Positions 54,799-63,095 of a stretch of DNA of 64,000 nucleotides are shown here, piece by piece (the stretch's first letter is position 1; each line of letters starts with the position of its first letter). A program made the translations under genes and the position numbers. Source of the stretch: Nostoc sp. TCL240-02 (GTDB lineage: Bacteria; Cyanobacteriota; Cyanobacteriia; Cyanobacteriales; Nostocaceae); assembly GCF_013343235.1 (NCBI RefSeq), contig NZ_CP040094.1, forward strand, positions 1,674,501 through 1,738,500, in the 5' to 3' direction. Below the pieces are notes generated by a model. That model made no database searches. It had not been told where the DNA came from and was given only the letters and a program-made list of their open reading frames with translations.

Positions 54799-55029
54799 AT
54801 GTCATCCGCAGCGATCGCTACTGTATTGAAGATGATGGAGTCTTTATCTGTTGAAGCCCAGGATCGAGTTGCAGAGCATCTTCGAGAATACATTAATGAC
54901 TTACAAGATGAAATTCAATGGAACGAATCTTTTGAGAGAACGCAACAAAAACTTGTAGCTGCTGCACAGCGTGCTAAACAAGAAATCGCTGAGGGACAAG
55001 CTAAGGCGTTAGATTACGATCAATTATGA
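54799..55029 (+). CDS. Antitoxin of a type II toxin-antitoxin pair
   Basis: The 76-aa acidic helical protein (AIATVLKMMESLSVEAQDRV, AEHLREYINDLQDEIQWNES, QAKALDYDQL) fits the antitoxins that accompany cyanobacterial RelE/HigB-type toxins. Its TGA overlaps the ATG of the next gene by four bases (ATGA at 55026), the usual coupling for antitoxin-toxin pairs. It should bind the toxin and repress its own promoter. The DNA-binding part is not recognisable by eye. Confidence 0.75.
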   Translation: MSSAAIATVLKMMESLSVEAQDRVAEHLREYINDLQDEIQWNESFERTQQKLVAAAQRAKQEIAEGQAKALDYDQL

Positions 55030-55289
55030 AATCCGCAGTGCTGCCCTCATTTTGGTTTGAATATGGTAAGTTAAGCGATGATATCAGACAGAGTGCCAGG
55101 AAAAGTTACCGATTGTGGATACAAAATCCATTTCACCCGTCTTTGCATTTCAAGTGCATCAATAGCCAAGAGGGTATTTGGTCTGTAAGAGTGACAAGAG
55201 GTTATCGAGTGCTTGGAGTGCTAGAAGGCGATATAGTTACATGGTTTTGGATTGGTAGCCATGATGATTATGAACGGTTCTTTTCGTAA
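55026..55289 (+). CDS. RelE/ParE-superfamily toxin
   Basis: The 87-aa protein has the small alpha-beta RelE fold: two N-terminal helices (FWFEYGKLSDDIRQSARKSYR) and strands with PSLHFKCINSQEGIWSVRV. TRGYRVLGVLEGDIVTWFWI and GSHDDYERFF follow. SVRVTRGYRVL is the conserved Arg-rich strand of HigB/RelE mRNA-cleaving toxins. It is coupled to the antitoxin gene. The mechanism, mRNA cleavage at ribosomes, is inferred from the family. Confidence 0.8.
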   Translation: MKSAVLPSFWFEYGKLSDDIRQSARKSYRLWIQNPFHPSLHFKCINSQEGIWSVRVTRGYRVLGVLEGDIVTWFWIGSHDDYERFFS

Positions 55290-55331
55290 GTCGTCTTTGA
55301 ATTGGTGAAATTATACTACTCTCTATCCCAC

Positions 55332-56270
55332 TTACTGATAAATTTGCGTTGCTTTGAGCATGTGGTAGGTGATAATTAGCTGGGTGAGAGCAAGAGGGTA
55401 ACTTTGCAATGTCTCCCCAGTTGTGCCAGCAATTTTACCCAGTTCGGGATTACTTTCGCGATCGCAAATACTACGTAAATGGGGCATATCAGAACAAATA
55501 ATATGCTCTAGCTTATTCACCTGTTCTAAGGTGGCATGACCATCAACTTCTAACACATCTACCGGCTTACACATATCCCTGTCAAGTCCCAGGCGGATGG
55601 CTGAGTCAGAATTACCATAGCTAGAATTGGTAATTACGGTGAAATCTGGATGCGGAATTGTCGGACGCAGTACCAATCTGACATTTAAATGTCCATTGCT
55701 TTCATCATCTTCATCAGTGGGTGGATAAAAACTAATGACTATATCAGACCATTGGCGCTGCGGACGGATAAACTGGGCTGAGTCTGGTTCGCGTTTGTCT
55801 AGTTCTGCTAGTACCTGTTCCGGTGTGTACCCCCGCTTTTGCGTATCTCGCTTGACTTTCCACTTAGCACGTAACTCTTCAGGAGGCGCAAGGTAGACTT
55901 TAACATCATAAGAATCACGGGCGGCACGAGTAGAATAACCAAGCAATCCTTCGATAATCACGAATTTACTGGGCTTGATATAATGCGGTGCCTCGAATGT
56001 GCCTGTTTTGTGGCTATAAACTGGCTTGAGAATTGGTTGTCCTGTGCGTAGCAGCGAGAGATGTTGCTGCATAATATCTAAGTGGTTGCAGTCTGGGTGG
56101 AGAGCAGTGATGCCAATTTCTGCACGTTGTTGGCGATCATAACGGTGGTAATCATCTGTACAGATGATTGTGACATTTTCTGGGCCGAGTGCTTGAGCGA
56201 TTCCCCGCGTTAGTGTTGTTTTCCCAGCAGCGCTGTCGCCGACAATACCAAGAATTATTGGACGGCTCAT
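55332..56270 (-). CDS. Phosphoribulokinase-like P-loop kinase (divergent paralogue)
   Basis: The 312-aa kinase has GIVGDSAAGKTTLTRGIAQ (P-loop), CTDDYHRYDRQQRAEIGITALHP (the PRK substrate block) and PVYSHKTGTFEAPHYI. VIIEGLLGYSTRAARDSYDVKV and WKVKRDTQKRGYTPEQVL come next. The last 100 residues differ from the classic enzyme. The Calvin-cycle enzyme of cyanobacteria has GDSGCGKSTF and a different middle, so this looks like a second PRK-family protein of unknown substrate. Of two adjacent ATGs I take the second, four bases after GGGAGG. Confidence 0.75.
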   Translation of the reverse strand: MSRPIILGIVGDSAAGKTTLTRGIAQALGPENVTIICTDDYHRYDRQQRAEIGITALHPDCNHLDIMQQHLSLLRTGQPILKPVYSHKTGTFEAPHYIKPSKFVIIEGLLGYSTRAARDSYDVKVYLAPPEELRAKWKVKRDTQKRGYTPEQVLAELDKREPDSAQFIRPQRQWSDIVISFYPPTDEDDESNGHLNVRLVLRPTIPHPDFTVITNSSYGNSDSAIRLGLDRDMCKPVDVLEVDGHATLEQVNKLEHIICSDMPHLRSICDRESNPELGKIAGTTGETLQSYPLALTQLIITYHMLKATQIYQ

Positions 56271-56273
56271 CAT

Positions 56274-56708
56274 ACCTCCCAGAATATAAGTAATGTTTTT
56301 TAATAGAATTTCCCTACAATAGTTTTTATTCTAGAAGGGTTTAGTCCAGTAACTCAAGCAAAGGCTTGGTATGCAATATCTCTACATATAAAGTATCTGT
56401 GCGCTGGTTTATTGCATAATAGTTGCAATCTACATAGCTTGTTTCACCCTAGCAATAGAAATAGATCACAAGAGGCAGGGGAGCAAGGGAGCAGGGAGCA
56501 AGGGGGAAGACTGGGACGGAGCTTGTACTCCGCCCCAGCAAGAGCGCCCTGGAAGGGCGGGGCTTCTCTTCGAGACGCTCCGCGAACCTACCCATGCTCC
56601 GCTCCACGCACGCAGGGGGAAAGGGCTTGCTCCCCCCGCTCCCTGCTCCTTTTCCCCCTGCCTCTTCCAGTCAGACCTAAGATCGTCTTTCACTGAGTGG
56701 TATCAAGA
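56274..56708. repeat. Inverted-repeat element, MITE-like
   Basis: AAGAGGCAGGGGAGCAAGG (from 56470) and CCTTTTCCCCCTGCCTCTT (to 56667) are the outer parts of imperfect inverted arms of about 35 bp. Between them lies a GC-rich segment containing GGCTTCTCTTCGAGACGCTC and CGCGAAC, another common Nostoc repeat. No gene is supported. It may be a composite of several small repeats. Confidence 0.65.
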
Positions 56709-58700
56709 TTAAACTAGAGCATACACTTTCGCTTCCCAAGGGAAGATACCTTCTCTGCCTACCCATTCTGATGGAACTATCCGCTCTTGAGTAATTTCCT
56801 TCCACTGTTTGCCAACTGGGGTTGCAGGCCAATTCGGGACTCTGTACTCAGAAGCAGGAGGAGTACCGTAGTCAGAGAAATTCGCCACTACAACTACTAA
56901 TTGATCGGCTTTATTACCACGTTGCCAGACTAGAACTCGTTTACCATCATTAAAGTCAACATGAATAAATTTAGTATCATTCACAGCTAAAGCATGAGAA
57001 GTTTTACGCAAGCGAACTAACCTCGCAACATATTGGAAAATTCGTTGCCGCCATTCATCTTTCACACGACTGTAGTTAACCGGGTCAATTTGCTTATGAT
57101 CGTCTGTTGGAGGCAAATCTTGTTGATCGGCAAATTCATCTCCAGCCAGGATCATGGGAATTCCTACAGAGGTCAGCAGGGAAACAAATGCTAACTTAAT
57201 ACGCGGTTCAGTATCAGCAATTCCATTACTAAGCAAGTAGCTAAAGAAACGCTCGTTACCATAACCGCCAACATCATGGGAAGTTATATAGTTTACCGCC
57301 TGAGAGCCATCTGTAAAGCCTAAGTTTCGGCAATCAATTAGTTTGCGGATACTCCATTCAAAGCTGGGTTCATCCCAGGCATTCTTACCTAAAATCACTT
57401 GTCGGATGATTTGCTTAAACTTTTCATTCCAAAGTCCATCTAGACGATTTTGTTGGATAAGAGATAGCGGTACACTCAACTCTTCGCCAACTACAAGGAA
57501 GCGATTGCCACTTCCGCCTCTTTTGTCCCAAAGGGTGCGGGCAAAATCCTTAAATTCTTGCAAAAAGTCATAGTTGGCAATATTGTTCACGCTATCCAAC
57601 CGCAGACCATCAACTCGATAGTATTCTAACCAGTGGGCAATATGGGCTTTTAAGTATTCACGGGCTGGTACAAGCCAAGACTTTTGCCCAGTAGTGGGGT
57701 TATAGCCCTCTACCCAATAGTTGTACTTAAATAAATCTCCACCAAAGCCATCTCTTGACCCTTGTTCTGGATCGCCACTAGCCCATTTGATGTAAAATTC
57801 CAAAAAATTAACGTTATGGTAAGGGTTATTCCGCGAGAATGCCATCACCACATCCACAAAAAAGCGCAACCCTTGCTGATGGCAGACTTTAATTAGATTA
57901 GCTAAATCAGTTGAAGCAGTCGGTGCTGATTGGCTATCTGGGCGGCCTAAGTCAAAATCTGCTGCAAAATAATTTGCTGTACCATAACCCCAATTGAGAT
58001 TATCATCACTGTCTTCTGGTGGCAGAAGTTCTAAGGCGTTGATTCCCAGTTCCCCAAGATGAGCGCGGTTCTTCAAGGCGGTAATCATGGGAAAAGTCGG
58101 AGCGATCGCTTCTGGTATCAACAGTGCAAGTACATCACGAAATGTCCCGACTCCTTCTTCAACCAATCCATTTGAGTTAATCTTTGTCCATCGGGTTGGT
58201 AATTCATAAATTACCAGTTGATTATTGGTTGGCAGCGTCTCTAAAGGAGCATCGCCTTCCCAATTTACAGTTTGCCCTTCGGGATCGCAAGGAATCAGCA
58301 TCCCATTTTGATAAAGCACGACGCTTGCCGGATCTGAGCTAGTAACGCCTCCCGATTCTGACGGCGTTGGTGCAGGAAAGCGCCGATCTACAGTCGTCGC
58401 TGTTGGATCTGTACAGTAGAGAATTTGGTTAGCATTGGCAGCTGCGTAAGGGTCTGAGTTGCGGACTTTAAACCAGTAAAAGTATACCTGTCCTTCAATC
58501 AGACCAGATTCTTTAGCCGAAACTTCCCACAATTCTGGAAATTCTGCTGATTGACGAAGCGGAATTTCTCTAAATTGAGCTAATCTGTCTGGGCTTTCGG
58601 GAGTAGTGTTGCCAATGTAAAGAGTGGGAGCTAGTTCTGAAGCACCGACACGCCACAAGACAAAATGAGTTTTTTTACGGCTTAATAGATCAATAGGCAT
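56709..58700 (-). CDS. GH13-family alpha-amylase-type enzyme
   Basis: The 663-aa protein has an N-terminal beta-sandwich (about 1-110, CBM48-like, THFVLWRVGASELAPTLYIG). The GH13 barrel motifs are RFFVDVVMAFSRNN (region I variant), YRVDGLRLDSVNNIANYDF (nucleophile Asp), RFLVVGEELSVP (acid Glu) and YITSHDVGGYGN (second Asp). The C-terminal beta domain ends EGIFPWEAKVYALV. In region I the usual NH of DVVYNH is replaced by FS, which is odd. The layout resembles branching or debranching enzymes. No glycogen genes are adjacent and there is no signal peptide, so it is probably a cytoplasmic glucan enzyme. Confidence 0.85.
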   Translation of the reverse strand: MPIDLLSRKKTHFVLWRVGASELAPTLYIGNTTPESPDRLAQFREIPLRQSAEFPELWEVSAKESGLIEGQVYFYWFKVRNSDPYAAANANQILYCTDPTATTVDRRFPAPTPSESGGVTSSDPASVVLYQNGMLIPCDPEGQTVNWEGDAPLETLPTNNQLVIYELPTRWTKINSNGLVEEGVGTFRDVLALLIPEAIAPTFPMITALKNRAHLGELGINALELLPPEDSDDNLNWGYGTANYFAADFDLGRPDSQSAPTASTDLANLIKVCHQQGLRFFVDVVMAFSRNNPYHNVNFLEFYIKWASGDPEQGSRDGFGGDLFKYNYWVEGYNPTTGQKSWLVPAREYLKAHIAHWLEYYRVDGLRLDSVNNIANYDFLQEFKDFARTLWDKRGGSGNRFLVVGEELSVPLSLIQQNRLDGLWNEKFKQIIRQVILGKNAWDEPSFEWSIRKLIDCRNLGFTDGSQAVNYITSHDVGGYGNERFFSYLLSNGIADTEPRIKLAFVSLLTSVGIPMILAGDEFADQQDLPPTDDHKQIDPVNYSRVKDEWRQRIFQYVARLVRLRKTSHALAVNDTKFIHVDFNDGKRVLVWQRGNKADQLVVVVANFSDYGTPPASEYRVPNWPATPVGKQWKEITQERIVPSEWVGREGIFPWEAKVYALV

Positions 58701-58832
58701 TAGAAAAACCTCTAGGTCATCAAAGTTCAGCTATGAAGTTCTTACACAACAGCCGAGCTTTATTCCAGATGATAAGTCGGTCGGCGCAATTAAAGTAGTC
58801 TGTGGGGTTTAGGTAAAAGAAAAACGCACGTT

Positions 58833-59495
58833 ATGACCACTCAAACACTAGGACTCGAACAAAACCTTTATGACTATTTACTATCAGTCTCTCTCCGAGA
58901 ACCAGAAATTTTAACCCAATTGAGGCAAGAAACAGCCCAGCATCCAGTAGGTAGAATGCAGATTGCTCCTGAACAGGGGCAATTTTTGGCGTTACTGGTG
59001 CAGTTGCTAGGAGCCAAAAAAACTCTGGAAGTTGGGGTATTTACAGGTTATAGTTCCCTGGTGGTGGCCTTGGCGTTACCGAGCGATGGGAAGGTGGTAG
59101 CCTGTGATGTGAGTGAAGAATTTACAACGATCGCTCGGCGTTATTGGCAGCAAGCTGGAGTGGCGGATAAAATTCAACTGCACATTGCCCCAGCTTTGGA
59201 GACTTTAGATGGTTTACTGGCAACAGGAGAGGCGGAAAGCTTTGATTTTGCTTTCATCGATGCAGATAAGAGCAACTATGATAGTTATTATGAGCGATCG
59301 CTGCAATTAGTACGAAGAGGGGGACTGATTGCGATCGATAATGTCCTCTGGTCAGGCAGGGTTGCCGACCCCCAAGTGCAGGATAATAGAACTAAAAGAA
59401 TTCGTGCCTTTAATCAAAAGCTGCATCAAGACCAGCGAGTTAGTCTGAGTTTAGTAGCGATCGCAGATGGTTTGACTCTGGCACTGAAAAAGTGA
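58833..59495 (+). CDS. Caffeoyl-CoA-type O-methyltransferase
   Basis: The 220-aa class I methyltransferase belongs to the cation-dependent O-methyltransferase family: VGRMQIAPEQGQFLALLVQL, TLEVGVFTGYSSLVVALALP (SAM motif I), VVACDVSEEFTTIARRYWQQAG, DFAFIDADKSNYDSYYERSL (metal and SAM contacts) and GGLIAIDNVLWSGRVAD. Substrates in bacteria are catechol-like compounds, but which one is not known here. Its start is 132 bp from the divergent GH13 gene. It stands alone. Confidence 0.9.
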   Translation: MTTQTLGLEQNLYDYLLSVSLREPEILTQLRQETAQHPVGRMQIAPEQGQFLALLVQLLGAKKTLEVGVFTGYSSLVVALALPSDGKVVACDVSEEFTTIARRYWQQAGVADKIQLHIAPALETLDGLLATGEAESFDFAFIDADKSNYDSYYERSLQLVRRGGLIAIDNVLWSGRVADPQVQDNRTKRIRAFNQKLHQDQRVSLSLVAIADGLTLALKK

Positions 59496-59716
59496 TGTCT
59501 TTCTAACTTTTCAAAACCCAATCCGGTTAGGTTAATACTTGACTTTCCCTAATCTTGTTTAAAAATAAACAAGCTTTTTGAAGTAAGCAATATTAAATTA
59601 TAGTCTAAAAAACTGTATTATTAGAAATTTATTTTTCTTTTTTTAAGTATTTATTCAGTTGTATATTACTAATAGGTCAAAATAAATAAATATATCTAGT
59701 CATTGTTTAAACTTTA

Positions 59717-61102
59717 ATGTCCGTAGAAGATATTCTGCAAGCAGTAGAAACAATTCTGCAAGACAAGCCTCTTGCTTCCATTCAGTGTTTTGTGCTGTCT
59801 CAGTCGTGGTTGGGCAAAACTTATGGTGAAATGGCAGAGGAATCAGGCTACCGCAACAATTACATCAAGGAAGTCGGCTCTGAGTTGTGGCAAGACCTTT
59901 CCATCGCACTTGGAAAAAAAATAACCAAAAAAAATCTGCATTTAGCCTTGAAGAAATACCTGCAAGAAAAAATAGGCGATCGGGATAATCAGAGCCAACA
60001 AGAATTCAATGAAAAATCTAATTTAGAAATGGTGTCTCCAGACTCGTTTTCAGCAAGCAAGATTGAATTTCCTAGCGGCCCCGTACCACTGGGTTCTCCT
60101 CTTTACATCAACCGCCCTCCTCTGGAAGAACTTGTTTGTAACGAGATTTTATACCCTGGTTGCTTAATCCGAATCAAAGCACCTAGAAAGACAGGAAAAA
60201 GTTCGCTGCTCAACCGGATGATTGCTTATGCTAGAGAGCAAGGTTATCAAATCGTCTATTTGGACTTTCAAGAAGCCGATCAAGACGTTTTTGCTTCTCT
60301 TGATAAATTTTTGCGTTGGTTTTGTGTCAATGTCAGCAGACAGTTAAATCTCCTTCCCTGTTTAGATGATTTTTGGGATACGGAAATGGGCAGCAAGGTA
60401 AGCTGTAAAATTTATTTTGAAGCATATCTACTGCAATACATTGATAATAGTCCTCTAGTTTTGGCTTTGAATGAAGTTCATCGAGTTTTTGAACATCCCA
60501 ATATTGCCCAAGATTTTTTGCCAATGCTGCGATTTTGGCACGAACAAGCAAAGCAGGATCAAATCTGGCAAAAACTACGAATGGTGGTAGTTCACACCAC
60601 AGAAATCTATATTCCACTAAAGCTTAACCAATCGCCTTTCAATGTTGGGATTACAATTACGCTGCCACCATTTACTCTCAATCAGGTACAGAATTTAGCA
60701 TTGCGTTACGGGCTAAATTGTGCAGCAGACTCCGAAGGGGCAAAACGCCTTGTACCCCTACAAGCAATGGTAGGAGGACATCCTTACTTGGTGAGCCTTG
60801 CACTTTATCATCTATGTCAGGAGGAAATGACATTAGAGACATTACTGGAAACTGCATCTACACCAGTGGGAATTTATAGTCAGCATTTACGGGAACTATT
60901 GAGCTTACTGCAAAAAGACCCAAAATTAATGTCAGCGATGCAACAGGTAATTGCAACAGATGAAAAAGTAGAGTTAGATGCGATCGCTGCTTACAAGCTA
61001 GAAAGTATGGGTTTGGTTAAACTCAACGGTAATCAAGCTCATGTTATGTGTGAGTTATATCGCCTTTACTTTAGTCAACAGCTTAGAAAGCACTCAGGAT
61101 AG
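59717..61102 (+). CDS. AAA-like ATPase with VMAP-type N-terminal HTH domain
   Basis: The 461-aa protein has an N-terminal HTH module (1-85, VETILQDKPLASIQCFVLSQ, SWLGKTYGEMAEESGYRNN, IKEVGSELWQDLS) of the kind placed before ATPase, protease or TIR domains in VMAP-like conflict systems. A linker follows, then an AAA-like ATPase of the cyanobacterial PF14516 type. Its P-loop is APRKTGKSS (155-163) and its Walker B-like stretch is PLVLALNEVHRVFE. There is no fused effector or WD40 repeat. It precedes a second AAA-like gene by 133 bp on the same strand. A broken copy of the HTH lies at 17094. Confidence 0.85.
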   Translation: MSVEDILQAVETILQDKPLASIQCFVLSQSWLGKTYGEMAEESGYRNNYIKEVGSELWQDLSIALGKKITKKNLHLALKKYLQEKIGDRDNQSQQEFNEKSNLEMVSPDSFSASKIEFPSGPVPLGSPLYINRPPLEELVCNEILYPGCLIRIKAPRKTGKSSLLNRMIAYAREQGYQIVYLDFQEADQDVFASLDKFLRWFCVNVSRQLNLLPCLDDFWDTEMGSKVSCKIYFEAYLLQYIDNSPLVLALNEVHRVFEHPNIAQDFLPMLRFWHEQAKQDQIWQKLRMVVVHTTEIYIPLKLNQSPFNVGITITLPPFTLNQVQNLALRYGLNCAADSEGAKRLVPLQAMVGGHPYLVSLALYHLCQEEMTLETLLETASTPVGIYSQHLRELLSLLQKDPKLMSAMQQVIATDEKVELDAIAAYKLESMGLVKLNGNQAHVMCELYRLYFSQQLRKHSG

Positions 61103-61153
61103 TAATGATTCTGGTAGACTGTTAAAAGATAAATAATCAAAATAAGTAATTCT

Positions 61154-61209
61154 CGTTCTTAATATGAATTAAATCTATTGTTCCGATCCAAACTTATTTA
61201 TTAAGAACG
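61154..61209. promoter_or_regulatory. 11-bp inverted repeat between the two AAA-like genes
   Basis: CGTTCTTAATA (61154-61164) and TATTAAGAACG (61199-61209) are exact reverse complements with 34 bp between them. It lies 52 bp after the stop of the first ATPase and 26 bp before the second start. It may be an operator or an mRNA stem; no T tract follows. Confidence 0.5.
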
Positions 61210-61235
61210 ATAACTAATTTAAAATTTTCAATCAA

Positions 61236-62798
61236 ATGAACAATTATCGATACCAAGTTGGTGGCACTTTAACCAGTGACGCTCCTAGCTATGTTGAGCG
61301 CAAAGCGGATGTGCAACTTTACGAAGCCTTAAAGCAGGGTGAATTTTGCTACATCCTAAGTAGTAGGCAAATGGGCAAATCTTCACTTATGGTAAAAACC
61401 AAGCATCGCTTGCAACAAGAAGGCTTTAAATGTGTCACCATTGATATGACTAATATTGGTTGCGAAAATATAACTCCAGAACAGTGGTATAAGGGAGTTG
61501 TAGGCGATTTGTGGCTGGGTTTTAAGCTGTTAGGAAAAGTCAATTTAAAAACCTGGTGGCAAGAAAAAAATGATATTTCTTTGGCTCAGAAACTTAGTCG
61601 GTTTATTTCAGAAATTCTGTTAGTTCAGTTTCCTAACGAAAGGCTATTCATTTTTATTGATGAAATTGATAGTATTCTCGGTCTAGATTTCTCTGTGGAT
61701 GATTTTTTTAGCTTGATTCGGTTTTGTTATAACCAACGAGCAATTGATCCAGAGTATGAGCGGATTACATTTGCAATTTTCGGTGTTGCCACACCTTCAG
61801 ACTTAATTTTATATCAAAATCACATTACCCCGTTTAATTTTGGTAAAGCTATCCGAGTAAATGGCTTTACATTTGAAGAAGCTCAACCACTATCTTTAGG
61901 ACTAGATCTTAAAGACAATCATCCCCAAAAAGTTTTGAAAGAAGTATTGGCTTGGACAAAAGGGCAACCATTTCTGACTCAAAAGCTGTGTCGATTACTT
62001 GTTAGTCTATCTCAAGATGATGTGGGTAGAAAGTTAAAAATTCCCCCTGGTACAGAAGAATTTTGGATAGAAAATGTGGTGCAATCGCACATCATCGATC
62101 AATGGGAATCACAAGATGAACCGGAGCATTTGCGGACAATTCGCGATCGCATCCTCAGAAACGAACAAATTGCCGCCAGATTGCTAGGAATTTATCAGCA
62201 AATCCTCCAAGGAGTGGAAGTACCAGCCGATGATAGTCGAGAACAAGTAGAACTATTGCTGTCTGGCTTGGTGGTTAAAAAGCAAGGTTTTCTCCAAATC
62301 AAAAACCGAATTTATGAAGAAGTTTTCAATTTAGAATGGGTTGGAAAAAAATTAGCTTACTTGCGCCCCTACTATGAAACCTTCAATGCGTGGATAGCCT
62401 CAAAGGAAAATGATGAATCTCGCCTATTGCGCGGACAAGCCTTGATTGATGCCCAAACCTGGGCACATGGCAAAAGCTTGAGCAATTTAGATTATCGATT
62501 TTTAGCTGCTAGTGAAGAATTAGATCGGCGAGAAATGCAGCAATCATTAGAAGCAGAACGTGCCAAAGAAGTTGAAGCACGACTTGCAGAACAACAAAAA
62601 AGATTAGCTCAACAAAAGAAAACTTCCACAATAGTCACACTCTTGCTCGCGGGTATGACAATCAAGTTGGTGATTTCTATAGTGTGGGGAGTGTCGCTTT
62701 TACGAAAGATTGATGCTTTAGAATCACAGTTAAAATGTAACCAGATCGGGCATCATGGAAAAGAAATAACAGCAAATTCTCGGTTAGATGGATGCTGA
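61236..62798 (+). CDS. AAA-like ATPase with C-terminal coiled coil and membrane anchor
   Basis: The 520-aa protein starts [20 protein letters not shown], followed by the AAA-like (PF14516) ATPase with P-loop [10 protein letters not shown] (42-51), Walker [15 protein letters not shown] and a winged-helix part to about 400. A coiled coil (about 430-465, rich in Glu/Arg/Ala) leads to one transmembrane helix (about 468-490, [21 protein letters not shown]). A short polar tail ends it. In many cyanobacterial relatives this ATPase is followed by WD40 repeats; here the membrane helix replaces them. It lies between another AAA-like ATPase and a DUF4157 gene. Confidence 0.87.
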   Translation: MNNYRYQVGGTLTSDAPSYVERKADVQLYEALKQGEFCYILSSRQMGKSSLMVKTKHRLQQEGFKCVTIDMTNIGCENITPEQWYKGVVGDLWLGFKLLGKVNLKTWWQEKNDISLAQKLSRFISEILLVQFPNERLFIFIDEIDSILGLDFSVDDFFSLIRFCYNQRAIDPEYERITFAIFGVATPSDLILYQNHITPFNFGKAIRVNGFTFEEAQPLSLGLDLKDNHPQKVLKEVLAWTKGQPFLTQKLCRLLVSLSQDDVGRKLKIPPGTEEFWIENVVQSHIIDQWESQDEPEHLRTIRDRILRNEQIAARLLGIYQQILQGVEVPADDSREQVELLLSGLVVKKQGFLQIKNRIYEEVFNLEWVGKKLAYLRPYYETFNAWIASKENDESRLLRGQALIDAQTWAHGKSLSNLDYRFLAASEELDRREMQQSLEAERAKEVEARLAEQQKRLAQQKKTSTIVTLLLAGMTIKLVISIVWGVSLLRKIDALESQLKCNQIGHHGKEITANSRLDGC

Positions 62799-63095
62799 AT
62801 AAATTTTGGATTTTAGATTTTGCAGTAAGCTGTCGTGCATTTAGTTTGTACAGCTAATGGCAAGATTACCACCCCACAAAAGATTTATTTTTTGGACGAT
62901 GCAAATTAAAATTCATAAAATTTGCATTGATGGAATAGTAATATCTATCCGTGGATAGATGAATACATTTTCCAAGCAATAAAATAATTCTATGTAGTAC
63001 TACATATATATTTCTTTCGATAAAATTATTACCAAATTTAAGTAGACCGAAAGCTTAATACCAGGTTAAGTGCAAATAAATAAATTCTAAAAACA
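62799..63095. promoter_or_regulatory. Gap with two palindromes before the DUF4157 gene
   Basis: ATCTATCC-GT-GGATAGAT (62943-62960) and ATGTAGTACTACAT (62993-63006) are near-perfect dyads in the 297 bp between the ATPase stop and the DUF4157 start. They could be operators or a transcript end. No gene is seen. Confidence 0.4.

Noticed and set aside
56412..56696. Open frames on both strands in the GC-rich intergenic element
   Set aside because: They are Arg/Pro/Gly-rich and reflect the inverted repeats; no start site or conserved domain.
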